A stretch of DNA of 64,000 bases. Origin: Petrosia ficiformis (taxonomy: Eukaryota; Porifera; Demospongiae; Haplosclerida; Petrosiidae). Shown piece by piece: positions 12,171-42,315 of this stretch. The translations under genes were made by a program, and so were the position numbers. The stretch is taken from positions 3,170,827 through 3,234,826 of the forward strand of contig OX345646.1 of assembly GCA_947044365.1 (NCBI GenBank), in the 5' to 3' direction. The number at the start of each line of letters is the position of its first letter. Within the stretch, counting starts at the first letter, position 1. Under the pieces are notes generated by a model. It did no database searches and was not told where the DNA came from. It saw nothing but the letters and a program-made list of their open reading frames with translations.

Positions 12171-15083
12171 GTGATTATGTCTGACAGTCCATCAGTAGCA
12201 AGTAGACCAAATGAAAGTGAACTAGACATTGAACTTGCAGAGTTAGTAAACTGGCAGAGATTTGCTACCCATTTACCTAATCTTACAAGAGGAGATATTG
12301 AACAAATTGAACAAGATAATCGTGATGTTCAACAACAGAAACTTGAGCTTTTTGGAACATGGTTACGAAGATGTCCTAATGCATCGTGGAATAATATTGT
12401 ATTAGCTCTTGAGAAATCAAAGCAAAATACTCTAGCAGATAATATCAAAATGAAATTTAACGAAGTAATTTCTAGTGATTCTTCAGAGGCTCATGATCAA
12501 GCAAAGCCATCCTCCAATCAGAAAGTGTATCTGTCCTCAGAGAAATTTGTTGTAGAAGAACTGAAAAAACTTCACCGATCATTTACGTCATTAGCCAGAG
12601 ATATTCGTTGCAACCTCGATGAATTAGTGAAATCACGAAAATGTTCTCTACATTGTATAGCAGCTTTTATTCAGGAGGCACGAGTCTGTGGAATCAAGGG
12701 ATTGACCGCAGTGAAAACAATTGACGAGTTATTTGACGCTATTCTTCCATACAATGACTATCTTGACTGTGAGTTACTAGAAATGATTGTAGAGGAGTAT
12801 TTAGATGACGATGATATTACCAAAGTGAAAGCACATATCGATAAAGTGAAACTTTTTAAATGTACTGCACCCATCAAAATGTTAAAGGATCAATTACAAC
12901 AATACATTAGCATACCCAATATTTCAGATGTGCATTTAATAGTAACCATTAAACTCCAAGCTGACTGGGGAAGAGTTACATTAGAATCTATTGAAAAGCT
13001 AACACAAAATCTCCTACAATACCGGAATATAGTTAGAATATTTAAAGTAGAGTCTGGATCGATATCTATAATGCTTTTACTCCCAAAAGAGAAATTCCAA
13101 CATTTTATAGTCACCAGTAGTCAGAAGCTACAGTTCATGCGTTTAACAGGAATCTTCAGGTTACAGATTGGAGCTATAACAGTTTTTAAAGAAACTGAAA
13201 AAAAGAATTTTACTTTCGAATCAGCTTTTCTAGAATCATCACAGTTTGGCGATGATGAAGCAGTTCAGTTTCTACTGGACTTAGGAGTTAATGTAAACTA
13301 CAGTAATAGTGAAGGACAGACAGCATTAATAATAGCAAGCAAGTCAGGACAGGAAGAGGTTGTACAGACCCTACTATCAGCTGGTACAAATATTAATCAT
13401 CAGGGTAAATATGGATACACAGCATTAATAGTAGCAAGTCAAAATGGTCATTTGAAAGTGGTGAAACTGCTACTAAAAAAAGGTGTTGATACTAATGTTC
13501 GTACTAATGATGGATTAACAGCATTAATAGCAGCCAATCAGAATGGTCATTTGTTTGTAGTAGAACTGCTATTAAAGGAAAATGCTGATCCTAACATTCA
13601 AAATAAAATTGGGTCGACCGCATTAATAATTGTCAGTGATAGGGGTAATTTTCATTTGGTAGAAATACTACTCAAAGAAGGTGCTGATCCTAATATTCTT
13701 AATAATGATCGTGCTACAGCTCTAATGTTTGCCAGCGAGAAAGGTCATCATTACGTCGTAGAATTACTACTTAACAGAAATGCAGATCCTAATGTTCAGA
13801 GTAATGAAGGGTGGACAGCATTAATGATCGCCAGTCAAAATGGTCATTTGCAGATAGTGAATGTATTACTAGAGAAAAAGGCAGGTGTTAATGTTCATAA
13901 TAATGATGGATTTACAGCAATAATGTTTGCATGCCAGAATGGTCATCTCCAGGTGGTGACACTCCTGCTAAAGGCAAAGGCTAATCCTAATCTTCGTAGT
14001 AATGATGGAACAACAGCATTAATGATTGCCAGTCAAAATGGCCATCTGCAAGTAGTGGAGATGCTGCTAAAGGGAAGCGCTGATCCTAATGTTCGTAATG
14101 AAAATGGATCAACAAGTTTGATATTTGCCTCTCATAATGGTCATTTTCTGGTAGCTGAACGACTACTAAAAGAAAGAGTTGATCCTAATGTTTATAATAA
14201 AGATGGGTGGACTGCAGTGATGTTTGCCAGTCGTAATAGTCATCATGAGGTAGTACAACTATTGCTAAAAGCAAAAGCTGATCCTAATGTTGATAGTAAT
14301 ATGGGATGGACAGCATTGCTGGCAGCCAGTATGAATGGTAATTTCAGGATTATGGAAGCACTGTTGCAGCATCAAGCAAATCCTGATGTTGTAATCACAA
14401 TGTCATTGGATTCGTTTCAGATTGCCAGTATTAAAGGGTACACGAAAGCTGTTAGCACTTTGCTGAATCATGCTGAAATTAGTTTGGAAAGTATCTTAAT
14501 GGGATGGTATTATGCTTGTACCAATGGTCATGCTTCGATCATTACATTATTGTCAAGTAGACTAGATAATGTTTCTAACCAAACAGATCTTATTATTTCT
14601 TGTGCTGAAGGTGATTTAGGATCAGTAGTAGATCAGTTGATGTCTGGTAAGACGATGCCAGATGCTCAGTTCATTCATGGCGTCACTCCTCTCATGATTT
14701 CATCATCTTGTGGACACACCGATATAGCAGAGGCTTTTATTCAATCCGGTGCTGATGTTAACAAGACAGATGATTTTGGAGATACAGCACTCGATTATGC
14801 TGAACAGGCAAAACAAGATATGACACGAGTTCTTCTATTGCAGCATGATGGACTGCATGGTATAGAGTTAGGACTCAAGTATGAGACTCCAGAAAAACCT
14901 TTGTGTAAAACTGCACATGACATCACAGCCAAAAAAGACATTTCTAATCTACAATCGTCTCATAGTTCAAGGCAACGAAATATTTCATCAATTATGAGAT
15001 ATCTTGAAGATTCTATTGAAACCCATTTTAGTAAACATCAATCAGGCTACGCAAAAGATGAAATAACTACTACATATATGTAA
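12171..15083 (+). CDS. Death-domain and ankyrin-repeat protein, 970 aa
   Basis: Single open frame with no introns in the coding part. Residues about 20-98 form a Death-like domain (ELVNWQRFATHLPNL, then a TWLRRCPNASWNNIVLAL helix with the typical Trp). Residues about 125-345 hold two further domains that I cannot name: a helical block with the LDCELLEMIVEEYL motif, and an alpha/beta block ending LTGIFRLQIGAITVF. About 16 ankyrin repeats follow (residues about 346-890), most with G-TALM-AS-NGH--VV--LL--ADPN; repeats 13-15 are degenerate. The tail (about 890-970) is polar and carries no recognised motif. Death domains assemble signalling complexes and ankyrins bind partners, so a cytosolic role in innate-immune or cell-death signalling is likely but inferred. 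ATG at 12171 is followed two codons later by another ATG; either may be used. Confidence 0.9.
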   Translation: MIMSDSPSVASRPNESELDIELAELVNWQRFATHLPNLTRGDIEQIEQDNRDVQQQKLELFGTWLRRCPNASWNNIVLALEKSKQNTLADNIKMKFNEVISSDSSEAHDQAKPSSNQKVYLSSEKFVVEELKKLHRSFTSLARDIRCNLDELVKSRKCSLHCIAAFIQEARVCGIKGLTAVKTIDELFDAILPYNDYLDCELLEMIVEEYLDDDDITKVKAHIDKVKLFKCTAPIKMLKDQLQQYISIPNISDVHLIVTIKLQADWGRVTLESIEKLTQNLLQYRNIVRIFKVESGSISIMLLLPKEKFQHFIVTSSQKLQFMRLTGIFRLQIGAITVFKETEKKNFTFESAFLESSQFGDDEAVQFLLDLGVNVNYSNSEGQTALIIASKSGQEEVVQTLLSAGTNINHQGKYGYTALIVASQNGHLKVVKLLLKKGVDTNVRTNDGLTALIAANQNGHLFVVELLLKENADPNIQNKIGSTALIIVSDRGNFHLVEILLKEGADPNILNNDRATALMFASEKGHHYVVELLLNRNADPNVQSNEGWTALMIASQNGHLQIVNVLLEKKAGVNVHNNDGFTAIMFACQNGHLQVVTLLLKAKANPNLRSNDGTTALMIASQNGHLQVVEMLLKGSADPNVRNENGSTSLIFASHNGHFLVAERLLKERVDPNVYNKDGWTAVMFASRNSHHEVVQLLLKAKADPNVDSNMGWTALLAASMNGNFRIMEALLQHQANPDVVITMSLDSFQIASIKGYTKAVSTLLNHAEISLESILMGWYYACTNGHASIITLLSSRLDNVSNQTDLIISCAEGDLGSVVDQLMSGKTMPDAQFIHGVTPLMISSSCGHTDIAEAFIQSGADVNKTDDFGDTALDYAEQAKQDMTRVLLLQHDGLHGIELGLKYETPEKPLCKTAHDITAKKDISNLQSSHSSRQRNISSIMRYLEDSIETHFSKHQSGYAKDEITTTYM

Positions 15084-15223
15084 ATAATTATGATTAAAAG
15101 AAGAATCCATGAAACTGGTACCAGACAGTGGTTATTTATTTACTTGTTACTTTTGTGGCATTCATTGTTATAATATGTTACTAGCTATACCTCTACAGAT
15201 TTTAATTTTAATTAAAAGTTGTC

Positions 15224-15229
15224 AATAAA
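15224..15229 (+). terminator. Polyadenylation signal of the ankyrin gene
   Basis: AATAAA about 140 bases after the TAA stop at 15083. It gives a short 3' UTR. Confidence 0.6.
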
Positions 15230-16597
15230 AGTTGAATTCTAATTAAATATAGTTATAATATTTTATAATTATACATATAGGGTGTAGTTATGTACGTCAT
15301 TGTACATAACACAAGAGAGTGTAGTTATCACAGGAAAAAGGGAACTGACCAGTTAATAACAATGGACAAATGTTATGGAAACAGAACAATACTTTGAACT
15401 GACCAACTAAGGACTTTACATTTTTCATACATTTTCAATACCACAGTAATTTTTTAAAAAAGGTCCATCAATCTTGCCTTTTCTAATATTTATATCATAA
15501 AGGTATGCATAGGACACATCTTACTAAATTAAACAGCAGTGTAATATTCATATTATCGGTTCATCAATAATTTTAACGTTAGCATGTAGGAGTCAATCTG
15601 TGCATCTGATATGATGTAATTGTGTGTTCATGTATATAATTATAATTAAAATAGCAATAAAATTATAATTGAAACATTCCTCCAAATAATAACTAGCGCT
15701 AGTTACTAAATACTGCCAAGCACACCAGCTATTCCTCCTGCATAAAATTCTGCATCTCCCTATTTCTACATGTAGTACATGTATATGTATAACCATACCT
15801 GATAAATACTTGTATTTTAAATTTTTTTCTTTTATACATAATGAAAGTATTCATTACATATAACATCCAAACACAACACTAATAATATTATATTCAATAC
15901 ACTAGAACAAGAAATAAAATATACATGTACATGATATTCTTAAGTCAAGAAGGTTTGAGATGCTGTGTTAGCTAAAGAGAAAAAGGAAAGCAAAAGAAGA
16001 AAGAATCCAAGAGTAAAACAAAAAGAAAGAGAGAACAGAGGAGAGAGGAGAGTAAGAAACGTAAAGGAGCAGAGAAGAGTAGGGTTTGTCTATTCCATTT
16101 ACAACTTCCACATTATTGCATAGAAGTATGTGAAACTACAGGTATTTATTTATACATGTATGTAGATGCATGTACGCCTATGATCTGTTGGATGCAATAG
16201 CTTTTCCTTTGTAAAACAGCCGGAGTGAACATGTACAAATGATCTTTTAGTAGGTAAAACCAAAGTACATGTACAAGTAGTTGTAAATGCAATAGGCAAA
16301 CCTGGTCATTACTAGATGGAAAAGGCCAGGGTTTCACACAGCGAGGGGATTCACCCCCACCCCCACTAAAATTATGACAAATTCATTTCATCATGCAACA
16401 TCTCAGGTTGAGGTTAAACTTTCTTGGGGGAGCATACCCTCACACTCCCCTCCAGGAGGAGTGTGCTTTACAGATCAATTCTTTCCCCTCCCTAAAAAAA
16501 AATCTTGAATGCAACGCTGAAGGCTGAGCAAGAATTATTACAAAAAAATAAGTGATGAGTGACACACAAAAGACTGATAAGTTAGAATTTAGGTTAC
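15230..16597. other. Intergenic region; expected site of the last kinase exon(s)
   Basis: The C-terminal exon(s) and stop of the minus-strand kinase gene should lie here if the gene does not run through the ankyrin locus, but none was recognised. It contains a polypurine tract at about 15975-16082 (long G/A runs on the plus strand). A block at about 16430-16520 resembles 23345-23440, so it is a dispersed repeat. Confidence 0.4.
15975..16082. repeat. Polypurine tract
   Basis: About 108 bases almost entirely A and G on the plus strand, with GAGAGAGGAGAG and AAAGAAAGAG sections. It is non-coding in appearance. Confidence 0.7.
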
Positions 16598-35234
<18,637 letters not shown>

Positions 35235-36132
35235 CTTAATTAGCTACCTAATTATCGGTAAACCGGTACGGTGCGAGCTAGTCTGGAGCAGCGAGACCTT
35301 CGCGAAATTTAATTTCACTTTCGTTCGAACATGATAATTTACGAAGGGAGAAAGATGGCGTGAGTTCTATTTTTTTTTTTCGAAAAGTGTCTCCTTGGAT
35401 ACGACATCGCAGACTAAGAGTGTAACATCTTGTCAGATTCACTTATACAAAATGTAATTCTAATGTCTAAATAACAAAGCTGATATTTATCTAAAACAAG
35501 ATAAATTTATTATAACCCCATCCACCTGATCAAGTGTGAGGTATGACTCAGCATCACAATGCAACTAAATGCAGGATCTTTGCAAATTTCTGGACCTCCT
35601 GAAGTAATCTAACAGTCACCTCCACCTTGGTTACCAATTATTCCAAGCACAGCAAACACCCGAGTCTGCAAGCTGTTTTTCATTTGTTCTCCCAACATCC
35701 TTTTCTCTCTCACTAGAACTAGCTAGAAAGCAAGTCTATACATCACACATATATCAACATGCTAAGTTTCGTTTGCTTTTTTTTTTACTCTAAGCTAACT
35801 TCAAAGGATGCCGGACACTTGAATTGAAACACTACCCAACCGCATGTGGCTCGAACAACAAACCAACACCAAACACTTCGCACTAAATGCTTCAATTATT
35901 ATTAATGAAGTCCAAGCTGAAATTCATCGTTCATTCATTGATTTAATAAGTCCATGGATTCATCGATTCTTCTGCCCCATCCTTAAATAGTAATGTATAT
36001 ATAATTATTATAACAACAATTATAATAATAATTATTGTATGTAGGATTATAACAACAGCTTGTAGTAACTAAATTATTTGATTACAAACGCCTCGCAAAG
36101 ATGGGTAAATACATGAAACTAGTCATAATAAT
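35235..36132. other. Intergenic; kinase promoter region, no gene seen
   Basis: Between the kinase start and the 3' end of the first transporter. The first 150 bases hold higher-GC sequence (GGTAAACCGGTACGGTGCGA) expected of a promoter. No TATA box is assigned and no exon was recognised. Confidence 0.4.
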
Positions 36133-36138
36133 TTTATT
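36133..36138 (-). terminator. Polyadenylation signal of transporter A
   Basis: AATAAA on the minus strand only about 15 bases after the stop at 36153, giving a very short 3' UTR. Confidence 0.55.
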
Positions 36139-36152
36139 GAACTGTAAATTAT

Positions 36153-37817
36153 TTATAAAAGAGAGATACTATTCTCATCAAGTATTCGTACATAAGTGTC
36201 CTCTACAACTATATGTACGTCATATTCTTCTTTTCGTTTTCTTCTTTTATACTTAAATGCAGCAAACACAAACACAAAGAAGCCAATAATACAGAGTACC
36301 ATTTGTACGAAAAGAATCCAGAAGCTACAAGATAGACCACTAACATCATTTTTATTTGCTGCAAAAAAGAAGTACTGAATAAAAGAACCAAGATTGATGT
36401 AAGCAGCTCTTATTAGCCAGAAAATTCCATTCAACATACCACTCATGTCAACAGGTGTCTGCCTGCATATAAACTCTAAAATGAATATTAGACTGATGGA
36501 ATCAACAAGTCCAGAGAAGATGAATGAGATTGCGTAATAAAGAAATGATATATTGATAAAATTATAATCTCTACTTGTTGGAAATAGATAGCATGGTACA
36601 TCTGATGTGATCAAATGTCCTATTGTGTCAATCAGTAATACAGCTACCAACGAGAGAAATATCAAAATATAATTGATTCCAAAGCCTTTGAGTGAATTTA
36701 AGAAAAAGAATTCCAGTTTTGGAAACAAGGGAAAAACTACTAGCTCCATTAAAGGAACTATTATAACAACTGACTCATTAAATGCACTGAAAAGAGCATA
36801 TGAACCATATCCATCAAGTGTTGTTGTAGCTCCTTTTAAGGTATTAGTATAACTCAAGACATTGGCTACTGTGTGATAGTAAGTAGTATAGAAACCAAAT
36901 GTAGATAGCAAAACAAAAACAATTCTCCAGAATGTTTTTACACTCTCCACAGTTTCTTCTGAGAATGGTCCTCCATATTTAGTCTTCCCAAGATCAACAC
37001 GAGATGGTATTGCATTTTCCCAGTATGTCAATGCGCTTCTTCTTTGAGGAATTTTGTGATGCCAGGCATATTTCAATACACTGTATACCATTTTATATGG
37101 ATCATTCTTTAATATACCACTAGGCTCAAATTTGTAGTGAAAGCAAATACTCAGACACAAAGCTAAAGAAGAAACAGCAAATGTAAATATTGCCGTTATC
37201 ATAATGAGCTTTACATCATAAACACTTCCTTCAACAAATGCAATATACCCATTAGAAAAGCCAACAAACCAACCCCATACAATCCAATGTACAAATGCTC
37301 TAACATGAGCATTCGATTTGTACACAAGCTGGTCAAGGCCATACGCTAGTACATTACTATAAAATGCAGCTGTCCCAATGCTTATAAGAATAAAAGCTAT
37401 ACCTGAAATTCCATACTTTGCTATATTGACTGGTAGTCCACATGTTCCATACTGAATACAATAACTAATACACTGTAATAGAGTACCAAACCAACATGAC
37501 CACAAACTCAAATTTATAGCTCTCTCTCGACCAATTTTAGTATCAGCTAACCATCCAATGAATGGGTAGGTAAGAGTTGTTAGTAAGTACTGACCAGTAA
37601 TCACTATATAAACTACATAAGATGCCTGATCTGGTACGGGAGCAAAACAAGATCCAACATCTGGATTTTGACTCAAAAAAAACACAATATTGAATCCAAG
37701 TTGAGTACACATACCAATTGCTATAGCATCAATCACTAGTAACCATGCTGGTAGAGTCAGTATACGACCTTTTAGCTCGAGCCAATATTTCATCATTGTA
37801 GGTTCATGTGTAGACAA
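36153..37817 (-). CDS. POT/PTR-like (SLC15-type) transporter A, 554 aa
   Basis: Intronless frame encoding a hydrophobic protein with about 10-12 membrane segments. POT-type hallmarks: P-x-x-GWLADTKIGR between the early helices (residues about 86-99) and YGLDQLVYKSN followed by FVHWIVWGWFVG, equivalent to the DQ...FFNWFYW signature of proton-coupled oligopeptide transporters. The C-terminal tail is cytosolic and basic then acidic (KYKRRKRKEEYDVHIVVEDTY). Length fits the family. POT proteins move di-/tripeptides, nitrate or related solutes with protons; the substrate here is unknown and the match is divergent. It is the first of three tandem minus-strand paralogues, and most of its middle is nearly identical in DNA to copy C. 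The start is an ATG at 37817; another in-frame ATG pair follows at residues 8-9. Confidence 0.82.
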   Translation of the reverse strand: MSTHEPTMMKYWLELKGRILTLPAWLLVIDAIAIGMCTQLGFNIVFFLSQNPDVGSCFAPVPDQASYVVYIVITGQYLLTTLTYPFIGWLADTKIGRERAINLSLWSCWFGTLLQCISYCIQYGTCGLPVNIAKYGISGIAFILISIGTAAFYSNVLAYGLDQLVYKSNAHVRAFVHWIVWGWFVGFSNGYIAFVEGSVYDVKLIMITAIFTFAVSSLALCLSICFHYKFEPSGILKNDPYKMVYSVLKYAWHHKIPQRRSALTYWENAIPSRVDLGKTKYGGPFSEETVESVKTFWRIVFVLLSTFGFYTTYYHTVANVLSYTNTLKGATTTLDGYGSYALFSAFNESVVIIVPLMELVVFPLFPKLEFFFLNSLKGFGINYILIFLSLVAVLLIDTIGHLITSDVPCYLFPTSRDYNFINISFLYYAISFIFSGLVDSISLIFILEFICRQTPVDMSGMLNGIFWLIRAAYINLGSFIQYFFFAANKNDVSGLSCSFWILFVQMVLCIIGFFVFVFAAFKYKRRKRKEEYDVHIVVEDTYVRILDENSISLL

Positions 37818-39725
37818 AAAAGGAGATCATATTAATGTAGTTTATTTAAGCTTAATTGACGTTTGATTATGAAAGCACAATTTACACTGTGTAAACAACT
37901 AAACTAAACATAGAAAGATAACAACAAACCCACGTGTTAATAACACTGTTATGGCATTAAAATAATCATTGATCGGATGAAAGCATATACAGACAGCTGT
38001 GTCTATGGCACCAGTGCTAGGACTGGAGCCCATCAACAATGAATATATTTATCTACCAGAATTGACTAGTTGTGTCATTGATTGAAAGTCAATAAGTTTA
38101 TAAATTATGACATAATAATGATTTATTTATACATATTGTATTTATTTCATTTGTATTTTTTAGCAGCTCTGTTTGCTACAGCACTATACACACATTTCCA
38201 ACAACTATAATTATGCAGAATTTCAATGTGTATCCATGATTATTTTGCATGCTTTGAGAATGTTTTTCCCAATTTCGATTTCCAACACTGGCAGCTCTGC
38301 TGCAGATTCCATTCTAGCATTTTGCTACAGACCAGATTGCGTGGGTGGAGCCACTGTATGACCTAATTCATTTTCATGTTTTGCTTTTGAGTCCAAAATC
38401 TGACACTAAAGGCTCTGTGTGTATTGCATATGTCTTAAAAGACCACAAAACTGAGCCATGACAAGCTGATAACATTTAGCCCTTCATGTAAATGGATAGA
38501 ATGTAACCATATATTTCCAGAATTATAACTAATGGCAGTGCGTCATACACTATACATGCACATTTTATATCACTATGTACATGACGTTTGTTATTTAAGG
38601 CAAGCAGAGATGACATTTTATATATTTGTTATATTTTTCAGGTGACTGCAAATCTGGAGGAAGTAGTTAAATCTCAGTTATTCATGAGTAGTTTTAATTG
38701 TTGTTGGACAACACTTGGTAACAACGAGGCAGTATTCCTTGTGCCTGAGGGCAAATTGCTGTGTAAAGTAAATCCTTTGGAAACAGAAATATCTTTTCTT
38801 TCAGCATTTTATTCATATATAGCTATGTCCTATATCAGAAAGAAGTAAAAACATTAAATACATACTTAGGGTACATAATGTTTCACCTAAACAGATGTCA
38901 GCCACATTATGCCACTTTAATGGTAACTAGTCTTAACACAGTTTAACATTATTAGTTCAGTTTGTTCTATTTCCTATTCTGATATTTTTTCTGTGATAAT
39001 ACTAAGGCATCCAATTTCTACAATAACTGTTGGAGTGTGCACACATAGTTGCCAATGTGTGAAATTAACACATTAAGTAAGTGTGATATAAGTTGCAACA
39101 AATTCACACATAGTTTGTGTGACCACCATACACCTGTTTTTACAGTGTAATGTTTAACTTGTGTAAGCTTATTCGCTATCAGATTGTAAAAAAATATATT
39201 ATACATGTTGGATTAGCTACAATGCTGTAATATGGTAGAAGTTGTTCGGATCCCCTTAACTGTTGTGGTATATAGCATGCACTCCATATAAAATGACTGT
39301 TGTAATGGCAGTATGAGGTTGCTTTCATTATATATGCAATAAAATCAGAATTATGTTTATCCAAAGGACATTCACATTCATCATGACCTTAGAAAAATGT
39401 TCATTTAGTTAGGAATGTCCCACAATCTTTTCACCTGTACCATTTTTATAAAATAGTCCTTCCCGTTCTTTTTTGTGTAGATTAAATTTCAATCCATTGC
39501 TTCATTATTGAGCTACAATATAATCAAGTATTAACCTTATTACATTAAACTATACACTATATTACATATAAAGTCATCACATCATAATTTTGAGGACATC
39601 GTGAATATGAACAGACTATAAAACATATGTCATTTCCTTACCATAATTATTTATAGATAATCATATAGCTTTTCAAACAACAGATTAATACAAATAAATT
39701 ATGATAAATTAACACACAACATTAG
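37818..39725. other. Intergenic, nothing recognised
   Basis: Spacer between transporters A and B. A few open stretches (38173-38361, 38588-38848, 39018-39206) show no family features or splice context. Around 38265-38345 a short sequence (SNTGSSAADSILAF on the plus strand) faintly resembles part of the 60.4-61.0 kb MITE. Confidence 0.4.
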
Positions 39726-41511
39726 TTATGTTGCATTAAAGGTATTAATGCTGTAAGTACTATCACTATAATTTTCATCTTGTCTCTGCTGAAACACATT
39801 GTCAAATGTAGCTTCTATAACAACTCGAACCTCATAATCTTCATCCTTACGCCTTTTCTGATACCACCTAGCAATAAATATATACACAATCAGTCCTAAA
39901 ACACACATAATAGCCTGAAACACCAATACCCAAAAACTGCAAGGTATTTTACCTGGGCCTCCCTTATTCCATAAGGTGAAGAAAAATCCAATGTTGAGAT
40001 ATAAGGCACGAAGGAACCAAAATATACCAATTAGCATTCCACTCATATTTGTTGGAGCTTGACAACATATAAATTCAAATGCATATAAGAAACTAAGAGC
40101 ATCTGCAAGACCTGAAAAGAGTAATGGTATGCTGTAATATACAAATGAAAGTTGGACAAGATTATATGCTGGTGTTTGCAAAGACGTAGTGCACACGACA
40201 TTTCCAGGTGTAACAATGTGTCCAACTAATTCAAGTATATACAATCATACAAACTAGAGCTGCAAGTATTAAAAGGTAAGAGAACCCCAAACCTCTCAAT
40301 GGATTTAATATGAAGTACTCTATCTTTGGAAACAGCGGGATAATTACTAGCTCTAAGAGTGGTACATAGAGAATAATTTGACTGTCCCATCCCAGGAATA
40401 ATACAAATGAACCATATCCACTAAATGTAGTTGTGGCTCCTTTAAATGTGTTCATATAATTCAAGACACCGATCACTGTATGGTAATAGGGAATAAAGAA
40501 ACCAAATGTACAAAGTAACACTGCTACAATCCTCCAAAATGTTTTAACATTTTCTACATCCTCTTCTGAAAATGGGCCACCATAGCTTTTTTTCCCAAAA
40601 TTGATACGACTAGGTATTTTGTTATCCCAATATGTTAATGCACTTCTCATTTCAGGAGCTTTATGATGCCAGGCGTAATTTAAAACATTATAAATCATTT
40701 TGTATGGGTTGTTTTTCTGAATGCCTACCATTTCATAATCATTATAAAACCAAGTATGTACTAAAAGAGCTAGTGATACGAAAGTAAACACAATGATCCC
40801 AGTAATCTGAAGTAACTCAGCATGAAAGAGGCTATTTTTAACAAATCCAACATACTCTGTTAAGAATCCAACAAACAATCCCCATACAATCCATGCTCTT
40901 GCATGAGTGTTTGATTTATCTATTAATTGATCCAGACCATAAGCAGGTATGTTTGTAAATAATACTGCAACTCCAATAGTTAGTAATAAAAATGCTACAC
41001 CTGATATTCCATACTTTGCTATATTGACTGGTAGTCCACATGTTCCATACTGAATACAATAACTAATACACTGTAATAGAGTACCAAACCAACATGACCA
41101 TAAACTCAAATTGATAGCTTTCTCTCTACCAATTACAGTATCAGCTAACCAACCATTGAATGGATAGATCACACTAAACATGGTAGTCGTTATAGTAAAC
41201 GCTAAATATTGAGTCTTTACTGCACTCTGGGCTGAAGAATGATAGCAGGATGAAGTCTCAGGATATGTTAAAAGTGAAAACATAATATTATAACTGATCT
41301 CCAGACACATTGCTGCAACAGTGAAAAAGAAAATCAGTAACCATGTTGGAAGGTTCATTTTACGACTCTTAATCTCTCTTTGATATATCTGTGAGTTCTT
41401 CTTGAAGAAATATGAAACTTTTCTCTTCATTTCTGCCTTTATAAAGCTGACTTTAGTAGACAATAACTTCTTGCAATTGTGTAAAAAATAATTACAACCT
41501 TGAAAGGTCAA
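39726..41511 (-). pseudogene. POT/PTR-like transporter B, one frameshift
   Basis: Reads as a paralogue of A and C from 41511 to about 40245, then shifts frame. The first frame ends in TGA at 40231, and the second continues from about 40244 (YILELVGHIV) to the normal end at 39726 with the same C-terminal pattern (WYQKRRKDEDYEVRVVIEAT). It keeps GWLADTVIGR, YGLDQLIDKSN and WIVWGLFVGF. The N terminus has about 40 more residues than A, with a basic stretch before the first helix. The shift falls in a membrane segment. There is no homopolymer at the site, so this may be a true inactivating indel in an otherwise intact gene or an assembly error. A block of about 95 bases around 41005-41100 is almost identical to A and C. 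Confidence 0.75.
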
Positions 41512-42315
41512 TAATTATATGTATGCTATATGCATATGCATGTATATATTTATATTTTTATGGAAGCATGTGCATATAGTACTGTATATGTATTATGTGT
41601 ACCAAATAGTATGTATGCATGCATGTTTAATACTCATGTGACTGTAGTGATAGTTCCACTAGTAAGGTGACAATAGTATCAACATCAGCTATTTTATTTT
41701 ATATAATATAGCTATACAATTGTGTGTTGTTCCAAGGATGCAAATTATAATTTAGTTAGTCATGCAGGATGTTTTGACTGCATGATAATGTACTTATACC
41801 AATTATAATCAAACATCATGTCTAATATCTGTACAAAGAAGGTTTGGAAACCTAATTAAAATATTTTTTTTGCTTCTTTGTAAATCAATTAGACCATATA
41901 AGGAAATTGAAACTGCAATTATTGGATTATAATTGGATTATAATTAATATAAGTATAATATATATATATGTACATTGTATGTCACCATGCAGTCATAACA
42001 GCCTACACAACTAATTAAAATTACAATTTCCATTATTCCTTGCAACTGTACCAACAAAATTAATGAATTTGTTATTCTAACAAATTTATTTTTTACAGTG
42101 TAGGATATTAACTATGTATAAGTTCAATGATATTCAATCAAAGTATAAGATTTAAAGAGGGTATATGGAGGCTAATTATTTTTGAAATTTTCGTTCATCT
42201 TATTAGAAATAAATAATGAATCTGTACATAACAAAATAACCATGCTACTCTATGTCTTTTGAATATGTTATGAGGGAACACAAATGTTTGACTACAGGAC
42301 ACTAATGTACAGCCA
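41512..42315. other. Intergenic with foldback-element arm
   Basis: Spacer between transporters B and C. 42030-42105 is a copy of one arm of the inverted-repeat element at 3138-3400. Nothing else was recognised. Confidence 0.5.
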
